Assembly (NCBI RefSeq): GCF_900105385.1
Contig: NZ_LT629772.1
Span: 5,332,001 to 5,396,000, forward strand
Source: Microlunatus soli
Lineage (GTDB): Bacteria; Actinomycetota; Actinomycetes; Propionibacteriales; Propionibacteriaceae
DNA: 64,000 nucleotides
Direction: 5' to 3'
The translations under genes and the position numbers were made by a program. The notes beneath the pieces were generated by a model. The model saw only the letters and a list, made by a program, of their open reading frames with translations, was not told the origin of the DNA and searched no databases. Of this stretch, positions 1 through 9,416 are shown one piece after another (the stretch's first letter is position 1; the number at the start of each line of letters is the position of its first letter).

Positions 1-1
1 G

Positions 2-1447
2 GGTGCAGGGAATTCCACCATTGCCGAGTTCACCGCCCTGTACGAGGGTGCGGGTGCCAGTGAGGTGATCGATCCCGGCGTCGGGACCATGTTCATCGAC
101 GAAGCCCGGGCCAAACACCTGTACGACGGGCTGTTCGAGGTCGACTCGACGATGACACCGGTACCGCGGCTTGCCGAGTCGGCCGAGCCGAATGCCGACG
201 GCTCTCGGTGGCGGCTCAAGCTCCGCGACGCGCGTTGGCACGACGGCAGTCCCTTCACTTCCGCCGATGTGCTGTACACCCTGCGCCGGATCCTCGGACG
301 CCAACACCAGGCCAAGTCGTTCGTGGCGGCGAGCACCCTGGCGGCGATCGATCCGGGAGCGTGCCGGGCCATCGGCGAGCGGACGGTCGAACTGGTGCTC
401 ACCTCGCCCTCCTTCGATCTCCCCGCGATGTTGACCTCGTACGGGACCAGGATCGTCCGTGATCGGACCAGCCGTTTCGATCATCCGATCGGGACCGGGC
501 CGTTCCGGTTCGTCTCGTTCGCCGCCGGCAGAGAGCTGACGGCCGAGGCCAACGACGACTACTGGGACGGCAAGCCGCGGATCCGGACCCTACGCATCCT
601 GAGCACCGATCAGTCCTCGCGTCCCGCCGCTGTCCAGAGTGGCCAGGCGGACTTCGCCGATGCATTGTCGCCGTCGGCGGCTCAGGAGCTGCGCCGCCGC
701 GATGATCTTGAGGTAGCCGCGACTGCCAACAGCGGCATCGTCTACTTCGCGATGAAGACCGACCGAGCGCCCTTCGACCATCCCGACGTCCGCCGCGCGA
801 TGATGCACCTGGTGGACCGCGAGGAGTTGATCAAGGTCGCTCTGCAGGGACAGGGTGAGCTGTCGAACGACGTCTTCGGCCGCGGCTACCGCTACTACGC
901 CGACGACCTGCCGATGCACCAACACGACCCGGACCGAGCCCGCGGGTTGCTGCGTCGCGCCGGGATGCGGGGGCTTCGGTTCGATCTGTTCGTCGCGCCG
1001 GTGGCCGGTGGGTTCGTCGAGGCTGCTCGACTGTTCGCTGCTCAGGCTGCCAAGGTCGGGGTGACCGTCGAGGTGAAGGTCGGCTCGAAGGACACCTACT
1101 ACACCGAGGTGCTGACCAAGGGGGCGATGGTGATGGGACAGTCCGGCCCGTTGGCGATCCCGTACCACTTCGGGTCCCGACTGCTCAGCGATGCACCGAA
1201 GAACGTCACCCGGTGGAAGGACCCGGAGTTCGATCGGATCTATCAGCACGCGCAGCAGACCTCGTCCGACACCGAACGGGCCCGGTCCTACCACCGGTTG
1301 CACGAGATCCTCCACGACCGTGGCGGCTACATCTTCTGGGCCACCACACCCTGGTTGACCGCGGCCCGGAAGGGGTATCGCAACATCCCCGCCGCCGTTC
1401 CCAATGCGCTCGACTGGGCTCGTTTCGACAAGGTGGCGCCACGATGA
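2..1447 (+). CDS. ABC transporter substrate-binding protein, family 5 (Opp/Dpp type), 5'-truncated
   Basis: The reading frame is open from the first bases of the window, so the signal peptide and N-terminus lie outside; 481 residues are visible. The sequence has the SBP_bac_5 (DppA/OppA) pattern: an early 'hLyDGLFEVD' segment, 'WRLKLRDARWHDGSPFTSADVLYTLRRIL', 'GTGPFRFVSF', 'NDDYWDGKP' and the later 'FDHPDVRRAMMHLVDREELIKVAL' stretch (given as short separate landmarks). The family binds peptides, nickel or oligosaccharides outside the membrane and delivers them to the permease pair. It is followed 10 bp later by the two permease genes and the ATPase, forming one importer operon. The substrate cannot be told from sequence. 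Confidence 0.9.
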   Translation, partial: GAGNSTIAEFTALYEGAGASEVIDPGVGTMFIDEARAKHLYDGLFEVDSTMTPVPRLAESAEPNADGSRWRLKLRDARWHDGSPFTSADVLYTLRRILGRQHQAKSFVAASTLAAIDPGACRAIGERTVELVLTSPSFDLPAMLTSYGTRIVRDRTSRFDHPIGTGPFRFVSFAAGRELTAEANDDYWDGKPRIRTLRILSTDQSSRPAAVQSGQADFADALSPSAAQELRRRDDLEVAATANSGIVYFAMKTDRAPFDHPDVRRAMMHLVDREELIKVALQGQGELSNDVFGRGYRYYADDLPMHQHDPDRARGLLRRAGMRGLRFDLFVAPVAGGFVEAARLFAAQAAKVGVTVEVKVGSKDTYYTEVLTKGAMVMGQSGPLAIPYHFGSRLLSDAPKNVTRWKDPEFDRIYQHAQQTSSDTERARSYHRLHEILHDRGGYIFWATTPWLTAARKGYRNIPAAVPNALDWARFDKVAPR

Positions 1448-1457
1448 TCATTGCCCC

Positions 1458-2429
1458 GTGACGATCCCGTCGAACAGGTCGGTGCACCGTTGGGTACTGC
1501 GGCGGGCCGTGATCGCGGTGCTGCAGGTGCTGGTGCTGCTGATGCTGATCTTCGGACTGTCGGTGTTGTTGCCCGGCGATGCCGCGGACGTCCAGAGCAG
1601 TGATCTGACGACATCGGTCCAACGGGAGACGACGCGCCGGCTGCTCGGGCTGGACGTCTCGCCGGTGTTGCGCTTCGCCAGCTGGCTCGGTCGTCTCCTG
1701 CATGGCGACCTCGGAATCTCTTATGCGCAAGGAATTCCGGTCAGTCAGGTGATCGGCCTCCCGTTGGCAGAGTCTGCGCTGCTGGCGTTCCTGGCGACGG
1801 TGCTGCTGGTACCGATCGGCGGCCTCCTGGGCTTCCTCGGCGGGTTGCGGCCCGGCGGCTTGCCGGACCGGCTGATCACCACGGTGGCGGTGCTGCTCGA
1901 TGCCATCCCCGAGTTCGTGCTGGCCGTCCTGCTGGTGTCCTGGCTCGCCGTCGGTGCCGGACTCGTCCCGGCGACGGCGATCGGTGTCGATCTTGCCGGG
2001 CTGATCACTCGGCCGATCTACCTGGTGCTGCCGTTGCTGATCATCACCGCGCGGACGGCGGCCCCGGTCGTACGCCTGGTGCGGGCCGGGGTGATCGACG
2101 TGATGGACCGTCCCTACATCCGCCAGGCGGCCCGGCTCGGTGTGACGCGGTGGTCACTGCTGGTTCGGCACGTCGCCCCGAACGCCCTCGGACCGGCGAT
2201 CCAGGATCTGGCGCGGACCGGCAGCGGCCTGCTCGGCGGTGTCCTCGTGGTGGAGGCGATCTTCGTGCTGCCGGGGATCGCCACCACGACGATGGACGCG
2301 ATCTCCACCCGTGATCAGCCGGTCCTGATGGCAGTGATGTTGATCATCGGATCGGTGTCCATCATGATCAATACGGTGGTTGATCTGATCGGCCGCCGCT
2401 TGGTGCCGGCAGGGGAGCTCGTCGGATGA
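1458..2429 (+). CDS. ABC transporter permease, DppB/OppB type
   Basis: Inner-membrane subunit of the Opp/Dpp importer, 323 residues with about six hydrophobic segments. The EAA loop that contacts the ATPase is visible near the middle ('RLGVTRWSLLVRHVAPNALG'). I chose the GTG at 1458 because the protein then begins just before the first membrane helix. An in-frame ATG at 1404 would overlap the binding-protein gene by 44 nt and add a non-family N-terminus. No strong Shine-Dalgarno sequence is seen, which suggests translational coupling. The 3' end overlaps the next permease gene by 4 nt. Confidence 0.9.
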   Translation: MTIPSNRSVHRWVLRRAVIAVLQVLVLLMLIFGLSVLLPGDAADVQSSDLTTSVQRETTRRLLGLDVSPVLRFASWLGRLLHGDLGISYAQGIPVSQVIGLPLAESALLAFLATVLLVPIGGLLGFLGGLRPGGLPDRLITTVAVLLDAIPEFVLAVLLVSWLAVGAGLVPATAIGVDLAGLITRPIYLVLPLLIITARTAAPVVRLVRAGVIDVMDRPYIRQAARLGVTRWSLLVRHVAPNALGPAIQDLARTGSGLLGGVLVVEAIFVLPGIATTTMDAISTRDQPVLMAVMLIIGSVSIMINTVVDLIGRRLVPAGELVG

Positions 2430-3280
2430 GGGTCGGCGTTCGGTTGCGCCCGGTGGCGTACGGCGTGATGGTTGCGATCCCGGTGCTGGTGGCGGTGCTC
2501 GGTCCGTTGCTGGCCGGGCAGGCACCGCAGACCAGTCAGTCACCGTTCGGTCCATCGACCTGGTCACCGTTCGGCACCGACCGGTTGGGGCGCGATGTGC
2601 TCGCCGCGGCGCTGCTGGGTGGCCAGTCGCTGGTCCTGGTGACCGGAGCGACGGTGCTGGCCGGCTATCTGGTGGGCGGTCTGCTCGGGCTGCTCGCGGC
2701 GGCGAGCAACCGAGCCTGGCTGGAGGACGTGATCATGCGTCCGCTGGACGTGCTGCTCTGCCTGCCGGCTCTGCTGCTGGTGATGGTCGCCGCGTTGCGC
2801 ACGGACGGGTCGACGGTGCTGGTCGCGGTGGCCGTCGGCGGCACCCTGGTGGCGCCGATCGCCCGCTTCGTCCGGATGGCCGCACGGGGTGTCGTCCGGG
2901 GGCCGGTGATGGAAGCGTTGCGGATGCAGGGTGCGGGTCCGGTCCGCCGCTACGGAGGCTATGCATTGATCGAGATCGCCCGGCCCGTCGCTGCCGACGT
3001 CGGTGTCCGATTCGCCGCCGCGACCTACGTGCTCGCCTCGGCGAACTTCCTCGGCCTGGGTTTCGACACCACGTCAACCGACTGGGCAGTTGCGGTCGCG
3101 GCCAACAAGGACGGCTTGTCCGCGGCGCCGTGGTCGGTCTATCTGCCGGCCGGCCTGATCGTCCTGCTGGTGCTCGGCGTCAATCTGCTGTCCGACGAGC
3201 TGCTCGCCGATCCGCGGCGGTTGGCGATCCGGGAGGCGTTGCGGGCCGTGGACGATCCGGTGCGTTCGGTGATCCGGTGA
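2426..3280 (+). CDS. ABC transporter permease, DppC/OppC type
   Basis: Second membrane subunit of the importer, 284 residues. The DppC signature 'FGTDRLGRDVLAAALLGG' appears after the first helix, followed by several membrane segments. The start ATG overlaps the upstream stop as ATGA, so translation is coupled. The C-terminal part is a standard permease tail. It should pair with the DppB-type subunit just upstream. Confidence 0.9.
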   Translation: MRVGVRLRPVAYGVMVAIPVLVAVLGPLLAGQAPQTSQSPFGPSTWSPFGTDRLGRDVLAAALLGGQSLVLVTGATVLAGYLVGGLLGLLAAASNRAWLEDVIMRPLDVLLCLPALLLVMVAALRTDGSTVLVAVAVGGTLVAPIARFVRMAARGVVRGPVMEALRMQGAGPVRRYGGYALIEIARPVAADVGVRFAAATYVLASANFLGLGFDTTSTDWAVAVAANKDGLSAAPWSVYLPAGLIVLLVLGVNLLSDELLADPRRLAIREALRAVDDPVRSVIR

Positions 3281-4779
3281 TCAACATCGCGCAGGATGAC
3301 GTCGCGGCGGCCCTGCTGTCCGCCACCGGACTCGGGGTCTCGGTCGGGGAGCGGTGGTTGCTGCGGGATGTCGATCTTGTGCTGCAGCCAGGCCGGGCCG
3401 TCGTCGTCTTCGGACCGTCCGGTGCCGGGAAATCGACGCTGGCCAAGGCGGTCGCCGGGGTCGAGATGCCCGGCCGGCGGGTGGTCGGTCGGCTCCAGCA
3501 GCGAGACGGGCAGCCGGTCAGAGTGGGCTATCTGCCCCAAGATGCCGCCCAGACACTGAATCCGGCCCGCCGGATCGGCCCGGCACTGACCGAACTGGTG
3601 GCACTGCGTCCCGGGCGCACGAGGAGACGATCCCGGCGCACCGAGAGGCGATTGCGACGCGCCGACGTCAAGGCGGTGCTGGCCCGCGCGGCGTTCGAAG
3701 CGGCCGACGGCTTGTTGGATCGGTTCCCGCACGAGTTCTCCGGTGGTCAACGGACCCGACTCGCGCTGGCTCAGGTGCTGGCCGTCGACCCCGACCTGCT
3801 GGTGCTGGACGAACCGACAGCCGGGCTGGACGCGGTCAGTAGGGCGGAGCTGATAAACGTGCTCTGTGGCCTTCGGGATGCCGGCCAGTCGATCTTGGTG
3901 GTCAGCCACGATCGGTACGTGGTGCAGCGGCTCGCCGATCACACGCTGTCCGTACGAGACGGCCGGGTCAGTCGTACCGAGTCGATCGCGGTCGTTGGAG
4001 CCGATCGGGATGACCGCGTGCTCGCACCGTGCCGCGCTTCGAGGGATCGGTTGCAGGTCAGCGATCTGAGCGTCCGATTCGGCGGCAGCACCGTGCTGTC
4101 CGACCTGACGATGTCGATCGCCGAGGGGGAGCAGCTGGCACTGGTCGGCCGATCCGGCGCGGGGAAGTCGACGCTCGGCCGGGTGCTCGCCGGACTGACC
4201 CGCCCGACCAGCGGCGTCGTCGCCTGGGACGGTACGCCGTTGCGGCCGTTGAGCCGCCGGAGTCGACGGCGGATCGCTCAGATCCAGTACGTCTGGCAGG
4301 AAGCGGACGCCTCCTTCGATCCGCGCCGGACCATCCTCGATCAGGTTGCGGCGACGGCGGTCCGGCTGCGACGTTTGCCCGTTGTCGAGGCGCGGTCCGA
4401 GGCCGCCGCGGTGCTCACCGAGCTCGCCCTGAGCCCGGCCGAGATCCGACGGCGACCGGGGCAGCTTTCCGGTGGCCAGCTCCGCCGAGCAGCGTTGGCG
4501 CGTGCCCTGCTGGCGCGGCCGGACCTGCTGATCTGCGACGAGATCGGCACCGGTCTCGATCCCGCGCTGGCCGAGGTGATCTACCGGACCGTCGACCGCT
4601 ATCGCCGGGACAGCGGAGCGAGCGTGCTCGCGATCGGCCATGATCTGAGCGATCAGCTGCGGCACGCCGACCGGATCGCGCTCATGGACGGCGGCCGGAT
4701 CGTCGAGGTCCGCACCGTCGAGGATCAAGGACCCGGGTCGCCGCCGATGCGCGAGCTCCTGACGGCGGCCCGCCCATGA
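3277..4779 (+). CDS. ABC transporter ATP-binding protein, two fused nucleotide-binding domains (DppD-DppF fusion)
   Basis: Cytoplasmic ATPase of the importer, 500 residues. It contains two complete ABC cassettes: Walker A GPSGAGKS near residue 45 with signature SGGQRTRLALAQ, and a second Walker A GRSGAGKS near residue 290 with LSGGQLRRAALAR. In most Opp systems these domains are two separate genes. The second Walker B/D-loop reads 'CDEIGTGLDP' instead of the usual 'xDExTSALDP', a mild deviation. The start is the GTG at 3277, overlapping the permease stop as GTGA; the longer upstream frame is antisense-like filler over dppC. Confidence 0.9.
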   Translation: MINIAQDDVAAALLSATGLGVSVGERWLLRDVDLVLQPGRAVVVFGPSGAGKSTLAKAVAGVEMPGRRVVGRLQQRDGQPVRVGYLPQDAAQTLNPARRIGPALTELVALRPGRTRRRSRRTERRLRRADVKAVLARAAFEAADGLLDRFPHEFSGGQRTRLALAQVLAVDPDLLVLDEPTAGLDAVSRAELINVLCGLRDAGQSILVVSHDRYVVQRLADHTLSVRDGRVSRTESIAVVGADRDDRVLAPCRASRDRLQVSDLSVRFGGSTVLSDLTMSIAEGEQLALVGRSGAGKSTLGRVLAGLTRPTSGVVAWDGTPLRPLSRRSRRRIAQIQYVWQEADASFDPRRTILDQVAATAVRLRRLPVVEARSEAAAVLTELALSPAEIRRRPGQLSGGQLRRAALARALLARPDLLICDEIGTGLDPALAEVIYRTVDRYRRDSGASVLAIGHDLSDQLRHADRIALMDGGRIVEVRTVEDQGPGSPPMRELLTAARP

Positions 4780-4830
4780 AGTCTCAGGACATCGGTACCA
4801 CTTCTGCCGGTCCCGCCGATCGGCACACCG

Positions 4831-4906
4831 CGCGAAGTTCGGACACTCGTCCACTTTTCGCTGCGTGACCGTTGGCGTACTGCGCGAAGTTCGGACACTC
4901 GTCCAC
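4831..4906. repeat. 24-bp direct repeat pair in a convergent intergenic gap
   Basis: The identical 24-mer CGCGAAGTTCGGACACTCGT plus CCAC occurs at 4831-4854 and 4883-4906, 52 bp apart start to start, between the ATPase gene and the convergent antiporter gene. Each copy is followed by different sequence. No other copy was seen in the window. It does not form a good hairpin and lies in no reading frame. It could be a dispersed genomic repeat or the footprint of a past insertion. Confidence 0.7.
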
Positions 4907-4928
4907 AATTCCCGGACCCGCCGTCGGC

Positions 4929-6122
4929 TCAGGCCGCTCGGCTGACCTCGGCCGCTCGCCGCCGTGCCTTCACGTACTTCCTGATCACCGGTTCGGCCAA
5001 TCGTGGTGCGAGTGGTCCGACGACGGCGAGGATCAACACGTACGCAGCGGTGAAGGGAGCCAGTTCCGGCACCACTGCGGACCCGACCAGGCCGGCGATG
5101 ATGATCGAGAACTCGCCGCGGGGCACCAGATCGGCGCCGGCCCGGATGCGACCGGGCACACCGACGCCGGCACGTCTCCCGGCGACCCAGCCGGTCCCGA
5201 GCTTGGTCGCTACCCCGACCACCGCCAACGCCACGGCCGGCAGTAACACAGCCGGCAGCTGCCGCGGATCGGTGGACAGGCCGAAGAAGACGAAGAAGGT
5301 CGCGGCGAAGATGTCCCGCAGTGGCTCCAGGATCCGGTGGATCCGTTCGGCCACGTCGGAGGACAGTGCGATCCCGAGCAGGAAGGCTCCGACCGCGGCG
5401 GACACGTGGACAGCCTCCGCGGCGCCGGCGACCAGCAGCGCCAACCCGACCAACCGCAGCAACAGCACTTCGTTGGAACGGGAAACCACCAGCTTGGTCA
5501 CCACCGGACCGAATCGGACCGCGATGAACAGCACCGCACCCAACACCGCCAGGGCGACCAATACCGAGGTCAGGGCGGACAGGCCACCGGCCGATGCCGC
5601 CAACGCGGTCAGGATCGGCAGATAGACCGCCATCGCGAGATCTTCCAGCACCAGCACGCCCAGTACCGCCGGGGTCTCGCGGTTGCCGAGTCGGCCGAGA
5701 TCGGTCAGCACCTTGGAGATGATCCCGGACGAGCTGACCGCGGTGATGCCGAACATCGCCACAGCCTCGGTGACACCCCAGCCCATCAGGACGGCGAACA
5801 GCGCGCCGGGGAGTCCGTTCAGCAGCAGGTCGACCAGCCCGGACGGCGCCTGGGTGCGCAGATTGGACAGCAGATCGTCGGCGCTGTACTCCAGCCCGAT
5901 CATCAACAGCAGCAGGATCACGCCGATCTGGGCGCCGGTGGAGAAGAAACCCTCCGGCGCCGAGATCGGCAGCAGACCTCCGTAGCCGAAGGCCAGCCCG
6001 GCGATCAGGTAGAGCGGAATCGGGGAGAGTCCGAATCGACTGGCCAGCCGGGCCAACAAGCCGAGCGCGAACAGCACAGCACCCAGCTCCAGGAAGAGCC
6101 GGGCGAGGTTGTCCAGGTGCAC
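4929..6122 (-). CDS. Cation:proton antiporter, CPA2 (KefB/KhtU) family
   Basis: Integral membrane antiporter of 397 residues with about twelve hydrophobic segments. It expels K+ (or Na+) in exchange for protons. The CPA2 core is visible: 'LEDLAMA' in the central helix, where the family has an ion-binding acidic residue, and 'PRGEFSIIIAG' in the late helix. It lacks the C-terminal NAD-binding RCK domain of KefB/KefC. That role is probably supplied by the separate regulatory protein encoded 3 bp upstream, as in the KhtTU pair of Bacillus. Confidence 0.88.
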   Translation of the reverse strand: MHLDNLARLFLELGAVLFALGLLARLASRFGLSPIPLYLIAGLAFGYGGLLPISAPEGFFSTGAQIGVILLLLMIGLEYSADDLLSNLRTQAPSGLVDLLLNGLPGALFAVLMGWGVTEAVAMFGITAVSSSGIISKVLTDLGRLGNRETPAVLGVLVLEDLAMAVYLPILTALAASAGGLSALTSVLVALAVLGAVLFIAVRFGPVVTKLVVSRSNEVLLLRLVGLALLVAGAAEAVHVSAAVGAFLLGIALSSDVAERIHRILEPLRDIFAATFFVFFGLSTDPRQLPAVLLPAVALAVVGVATKLGTGWVAGRRAGVGVPGRIRAGADLVPRGEFSIIIAGLVGSAVVPELAPFTAAYVLILAVVGPLAPRLAEPVIRKYVKARRRAAEVSRAA

Positions 6123-6125
6123 GCG

Positions 6126-6608
6126 TCAGCTCGGATTCAGAATCGCGTCGGCGGCTTTCACCCCGTCGTCGGTGCCGACGACGATGACCTTGTCCCCGGC
6201 GTGGAAACCGTAGTCCGGGCGGGGCGACAGCTCGACCCCGTCGCGGCGTACGACAGCAACGATCGAAACCCCGGTCCGGGTGCGGATCTCCGCATCACCC
6301 AAGGTCCGTTCGACGAACGGTGATTCGGGACCGATCGTGATCCCGGCCGTCGCCAGCCCCTCGATCTGCTCCCGCAGTCGGCTGAGCCGTTCGATCACTC
6401 GCGGTGCGCCGAGCAACTCGGCCAGCACACTGGCCTCCTCGGCATCCATCTCGACGCTGACCTTGACCGAATCAGGGTCCTCGTCGTCGTAGACGATCAA
6501 TTGCCGCTCGCCGGATTTCTTCGACAACACCCCGACCCGCTTGCCGTTCAGGCAGGCGAAGTCGCGACGCAGCCCGACGCCGGGCAGCTTGACCTCTTCG
6601 ACCTCCAT
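6126..6608 (-). CDS. Antiporter regulatory subunit with TrkA-C (RCK-C) domain, KhtT-like
   Basis: Soluble 160-residue protein. The C-terminal half (about residues 75-158) has the RCK-C pattern 'TLGDAEIRTRTGVSIVAVVR' and 'GDKVIVVGT', which binds nucleotide or other ligands and gates the partner channel or antiporter. The N-terminal part resembles the KhtT N-domain. The gene lies directly upstream of the antiporter gene with a 3-bp gap, so the two are almost certainly co-translated. The ATG is preceded by an AGGTGAA-like Shine-Dalgarno sequence. Confidence 0.82.
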   Translation of the reverse strand: MEVEEVKLPGVGLRRDFACLNGKRVGVLSKKSGERQLIVYDDEDPDSVKVSVEMDAEEASVLAELLGAPRVIERLSRLREQIEGLATAGITIGPESPFVERTLGDAEIRTRTGVSIVAVVRRDGVELSPRPDYGFHAGDKVIVVGTDDGVKAADAILNPS

Positions 6609-6677
6609 GGCCGTTCACCTCCGCCAGTGTTCAACCATCGGAGCCTAGTCGCTGTTCCCGCTGCGACCCGTACGGGG

Positions 6678-7931
6678 TCAGGACCGCCCCCGGCCCGCGG
6701 GTCGGGCGGTGAAGGCGAGATGGAAGATCGTCGACGCCGCGCCGATCGCCGCCGCGTTGCTCCCGAGCCGGGAATCGGTGACCCGGACCTGGCGGGCATC
6801 ATGAGCGGTCGGCCAGCTGTTGACGGCATGCTCGACCGCGCCCCGAATGGTCGGGCGAAGTTCCGGTTCGTAGAGCGGGCCACCGATCACGACCAACGGC
6901 AGATCGAGCAGGTCGACCAACGCCGTCGCGCCGCGGGCGATCACGCCGGCGATCTGCTGTGCTGCCTCGACTGCGGCGGTGTCACCGGACCCGACGGCGG
7001 CGCACAGATCGTGATAGTTGTCGGGGCCGCGGTAGCCGTGCTCGGCGGCGATCGCCGGCAGGGCCAGTGCCGGATTGCATTCCCGTACCAGGCGTGGTCG
7101 GCCGTTCTCGTCGAGCTCGCCGATGGCGACCGCACAGAGCTGACCGAATTCGCCGGCGTTGGCACTGACACCCCGGTGAGCCTCGCCCTGAATGATGAGA
7201 CCGGAGCCGACTCCGGTCCCGATGTAGAGATAGGCCATGTTGTCGTGCAGCGAACTGCGACCGATCCACCGTTCGCCGATCGCTGCTGCCGTCCCGTCCT
7301 TCTCCACCACGACCGGACAGCCCAGCTCCGCAGCCAGTTGCGCCCTGAGCGGCAGGTTGCGCCAACGCGGTTGCAGCGGGAGGTTGCCGAAACCACCGTC
7401 CTGCGTGATCGGACCGGGGACGGCCAGCCCGACACCGAGGAAGTTCTCCAATGTCGAGGCACGGCGAATCTCGGTCACCAGGTCGGCGATTGCGCCGACA
7501 AGATCATCCGGGCCGCAATCACTCGGCAGTTCGCGGCTCGCGTGCCGCGTCACGTCGCCCTCCAGATCGGCCAGCACGACGGTCACCAGCTCCGGATCGA
7601 CCAACACCCCGGCGGCGTGGGCGGCGGTGGACCGCAGCCGGACCGGCGTGCGCGGCTTGCCCAGCCGATTGGAACGTTCGGTGCCCTGCTCGGTCACCAG
7701 TCCTCGCTGGATCAGGAGCCGGAGGATCCGCGACACCGACTGTTGGGTCAGCCCGGTCTGACGGGCGATCTCGGTACGGCTGATCACACCGGCCTGCCGG
7801 ATCGCCTCGACGATGGTCGATTCGTTGAACGACCCGAGGTCGTACTGATTCCAACCGGCGCGCACGCTCGGGTCCGGCAGCTGGTCGGAGGTGTCGCCGG
7901 CAGCCGATTCCGGCGTGTCGGCCTGCGTCAT
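6678..7931 (-). CDS. ROK family transcriptional regulator
   Basis: A 417-residue repressor-type protein with an N-terminal winged helix-turn-helix (about residues 45-95, 'SRTEIARQTGLTQQSVSRIL') and a C-terminal ROK sugar-kinase fold ('GVGLAVPGPI', 'GTGVGSGLIIQGEAHRG', 'NAGEFGQL'). ROK regulators sense sugars or sugar phosphates. The Cys-rich zinc motif found in many ROK proteins is not visible. It lies 149 bp downstream of the mannonate-dehydratase-like gene in the same direction, so it is the probable regulator of the 8081-13645 operon. Confidence 0.88.
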   Translation of the reverse strand: MTQADTPESAAGDTSDQLPDPSVRAGWNQYDLGSFNESTIVEAIRQAGVISRTEIARQTGLTQQSVSRILRLLIQRGLVTEQGTERSNRLGKPRTPVRLRSTAAHAAGVLVDPELVTVVLADLEGDVTRHASRELPSDCGPDDLVGAIADLVTEIRRASTLENFLGVGLAVPGPITQDGGFGNLPLQPRWRNLPLRAQLAAELGCPVVVEKDGTAAAIGERWIGRSSLHDNMAYLYIGTGVGSGLIIQGEAHRGVSANAGEFGQLCAVAIGELDENGRPRLVRECNPALALPAIAAEHGYRGPDNYHDLCAAVGSGDTAAVEAAQQIAGVIARGATALVDLLDLPLVVIGGPLYEPELRPTIRGAVEHAVNSWPTAHDARQVRVTDSRLGSNAAAIGAASTIFHLAFTARPAGRGRS

Positions 7932-8080
7932 GGAGTCCCCTGGGGTCAGGTCGGGGTCGGCCGTTGCGACCGTCCGCCGGTGCGGCGGGGCGGTACGACC
8001 GGGCCGACCTTCGGATCGGTGGCAGCATCATGCCATCGGCACCGGCGGCGGAGGCTCACTTCGCCGACACCGGTGGTGCT

Positions 8081-9337
8081 TCACGGCGCCTCGAGCGCAC
8101 CGTCCGGTCGACGGACACCGGCAGCCCACGCGTCATGCCCGGAACGACCGGGAAGGTACGCGGCAGCGGCTTCCTCGTCGATCGTGATACCCCAACCGGG
8201 TGCCTCGTTCGGATGCAGCCAACCGTCTGTGATGTCGAGGGTGCCGGGAAACACCTGGTGGGTCGCCTCGTTGTAGACGTGCCCTTCCTGGATCCCGAAG
8301 GCCGGCGAGCTGATGTCCAGGGCGACATTGGCCGCGGCACCGATCGGCGACGTGTCACCCGGACCGTGCCAGGCGGTCCGAACGCCGCACAGTTCGGCCA
8401 AGTCGGCCAGCTTGCGGGCCGGCGTCAGGCCGCCGATGTCGGAGATGTGGCAGCGGATGAAGTCCACCCCGCCGTCGCGGATCAGCCGAACGGCATCGGT
8501 CAGCGAGGTGGTCAGCTCACCGACGGCGACCGGCGTGCCGGCCGCGGCGCGGATCTCGGGCAGCCGGTCCCACAGCTCCGGGGCAAGGATGTCTTCGAGA
8601 AAGAACAGCCGGTACGGCTCCAGCGCGCGGACCAGCCAGAGGGCGTCGTTGGGGGTGAGCCGGGAATGCACGTCGTGCAGCAGTTCGATGTTGTCGGGTA
8701 GCTCGGCCCGGGCGGCGGCGAACAGCTCCGGGGTTCGCCGCAGATAGTCCCGCGCACTCCACCCGTCCGGGTACGGCGCCGACGGGTATTCGCCCGACAC
8801 CTGCGGAGCACCGTAACCGCCGGTGCCGGGCGTCGACACCTGCAACCGGACGTGGCGTTGGCCCTGGTCGATCAGGGACTTGGCCGAGCTGATCGTCTCC
8901 TCGATCGTCCGGCCGGAGGCGTGCAGGTAGGTGTCGACGGCGGCCCGGACCTTGCCGCCGAGCAGTTCGTGGACGGGCAGCCCGGCCCGCTTGCCGGCGA
9001 TGTCCCAGAGTGCTTGATCAACTCCAGAGATCGCGTTGTTGGTGACCGGTCCGCCGCGCCAGTAGCCGGCGAAGTTCAGCAGCCGGGTCAGGTCGCCGAT
9101 ATCACCGGGGTAGCGGCCGACCAGCAACGGCGGCAGGTGTTCGTCGATGAAGGTCCGGACCGCCTGCCAGCGTTGGGTGAAGGTGGCGCAGCCCAGGCCG
9201 TAGAGCTCGGGATCGTCGGTGTCGATCCGGACCACCACCAACGGGATACCTTCCGGCGCGGTCACGATCGCCCGGACACCGGTGATCGTGATCGGCTCGC
9301 GGGCGGGCCAGGGGTTGCGGAAGGGATCGGCAGCCAT
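8081..9337 (-). CDS. Mandelate racemase/enolase-superfamily dehydratase, ManD/RspA (mannonate dehydratase) type
   Basis: A 418-residue enzyme of the ManD group, whose members dehydrate D-mannonate or D-gluconate to 2-keto-3-deoxygluconate. The metal-ligand series is visible as the Asp of 'LLHDVHSR', the Glu of 'FFLEDILAP' and the Glu of 'VAVGELTTS', followed by 'WHGPGDTSPIG', which in this family carries the catalytic histidine. The ATG at 9337 has an AGGAGA Shine-Dalgarno sequence. It is the last gene of an operon with a sugar importer and a dehydrogenase. Not all family members act on mannonate, so the exact substrate is uncertain. Confidence 0.85.
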   Translation of the reverse strand: MAADPFRNPWPAREPITITGVRAIVTAPEGIPLVVVRIDTDDPELYGLGCATFTQRWQAVRTFIDEHLPPLLVGRYPGDIGDLTRLLNFAGYWRGGPVTNNAISGVDQALWDIAGKRAGLPVHELLGGKVRAAVDTYLHASGRTIEETISSAKSLIDQGQRHVRLQVSTPGTGGYGAPQVSGEYPSAPYPDGWSARDYLRRTPELFAAARAELPDNIELLHDVHSRLTPNDALWLVRALEPYRLFFLEDILAPELWDRLPEIRAAAGTPVAVGELTTSLTDAVRLIRDGGVDFIRCHISDIGGLTPARKLADLAELCGVRTAWHGPGDTSPIGAAANVALDISSPAFGIQEGHVYNEATHQVFPGTLDITDGWLHPNEAPGWGITIDEEAAAAYLPGRSGHDAWAAGVRRPDGALEAP

Positions 9338-9416
9338 CGGGGGATTCTCCTCGGATCGTCTTCATGATCGAATCGGTGGGTCGGGTTCCATGATCACAGC
9401 AACGCCGACACCAGGA

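Noticed and set aside
3139-4908. Long minus-strand open frame (589 codons) opposite the fused ATPase gene
   Set aside because: It mirrors a clear double ABC ATPase. Its composition (Gln, Arg, Pro, Asp rich) has no family pattern; such antisense frames are common in GC-rich DNA.
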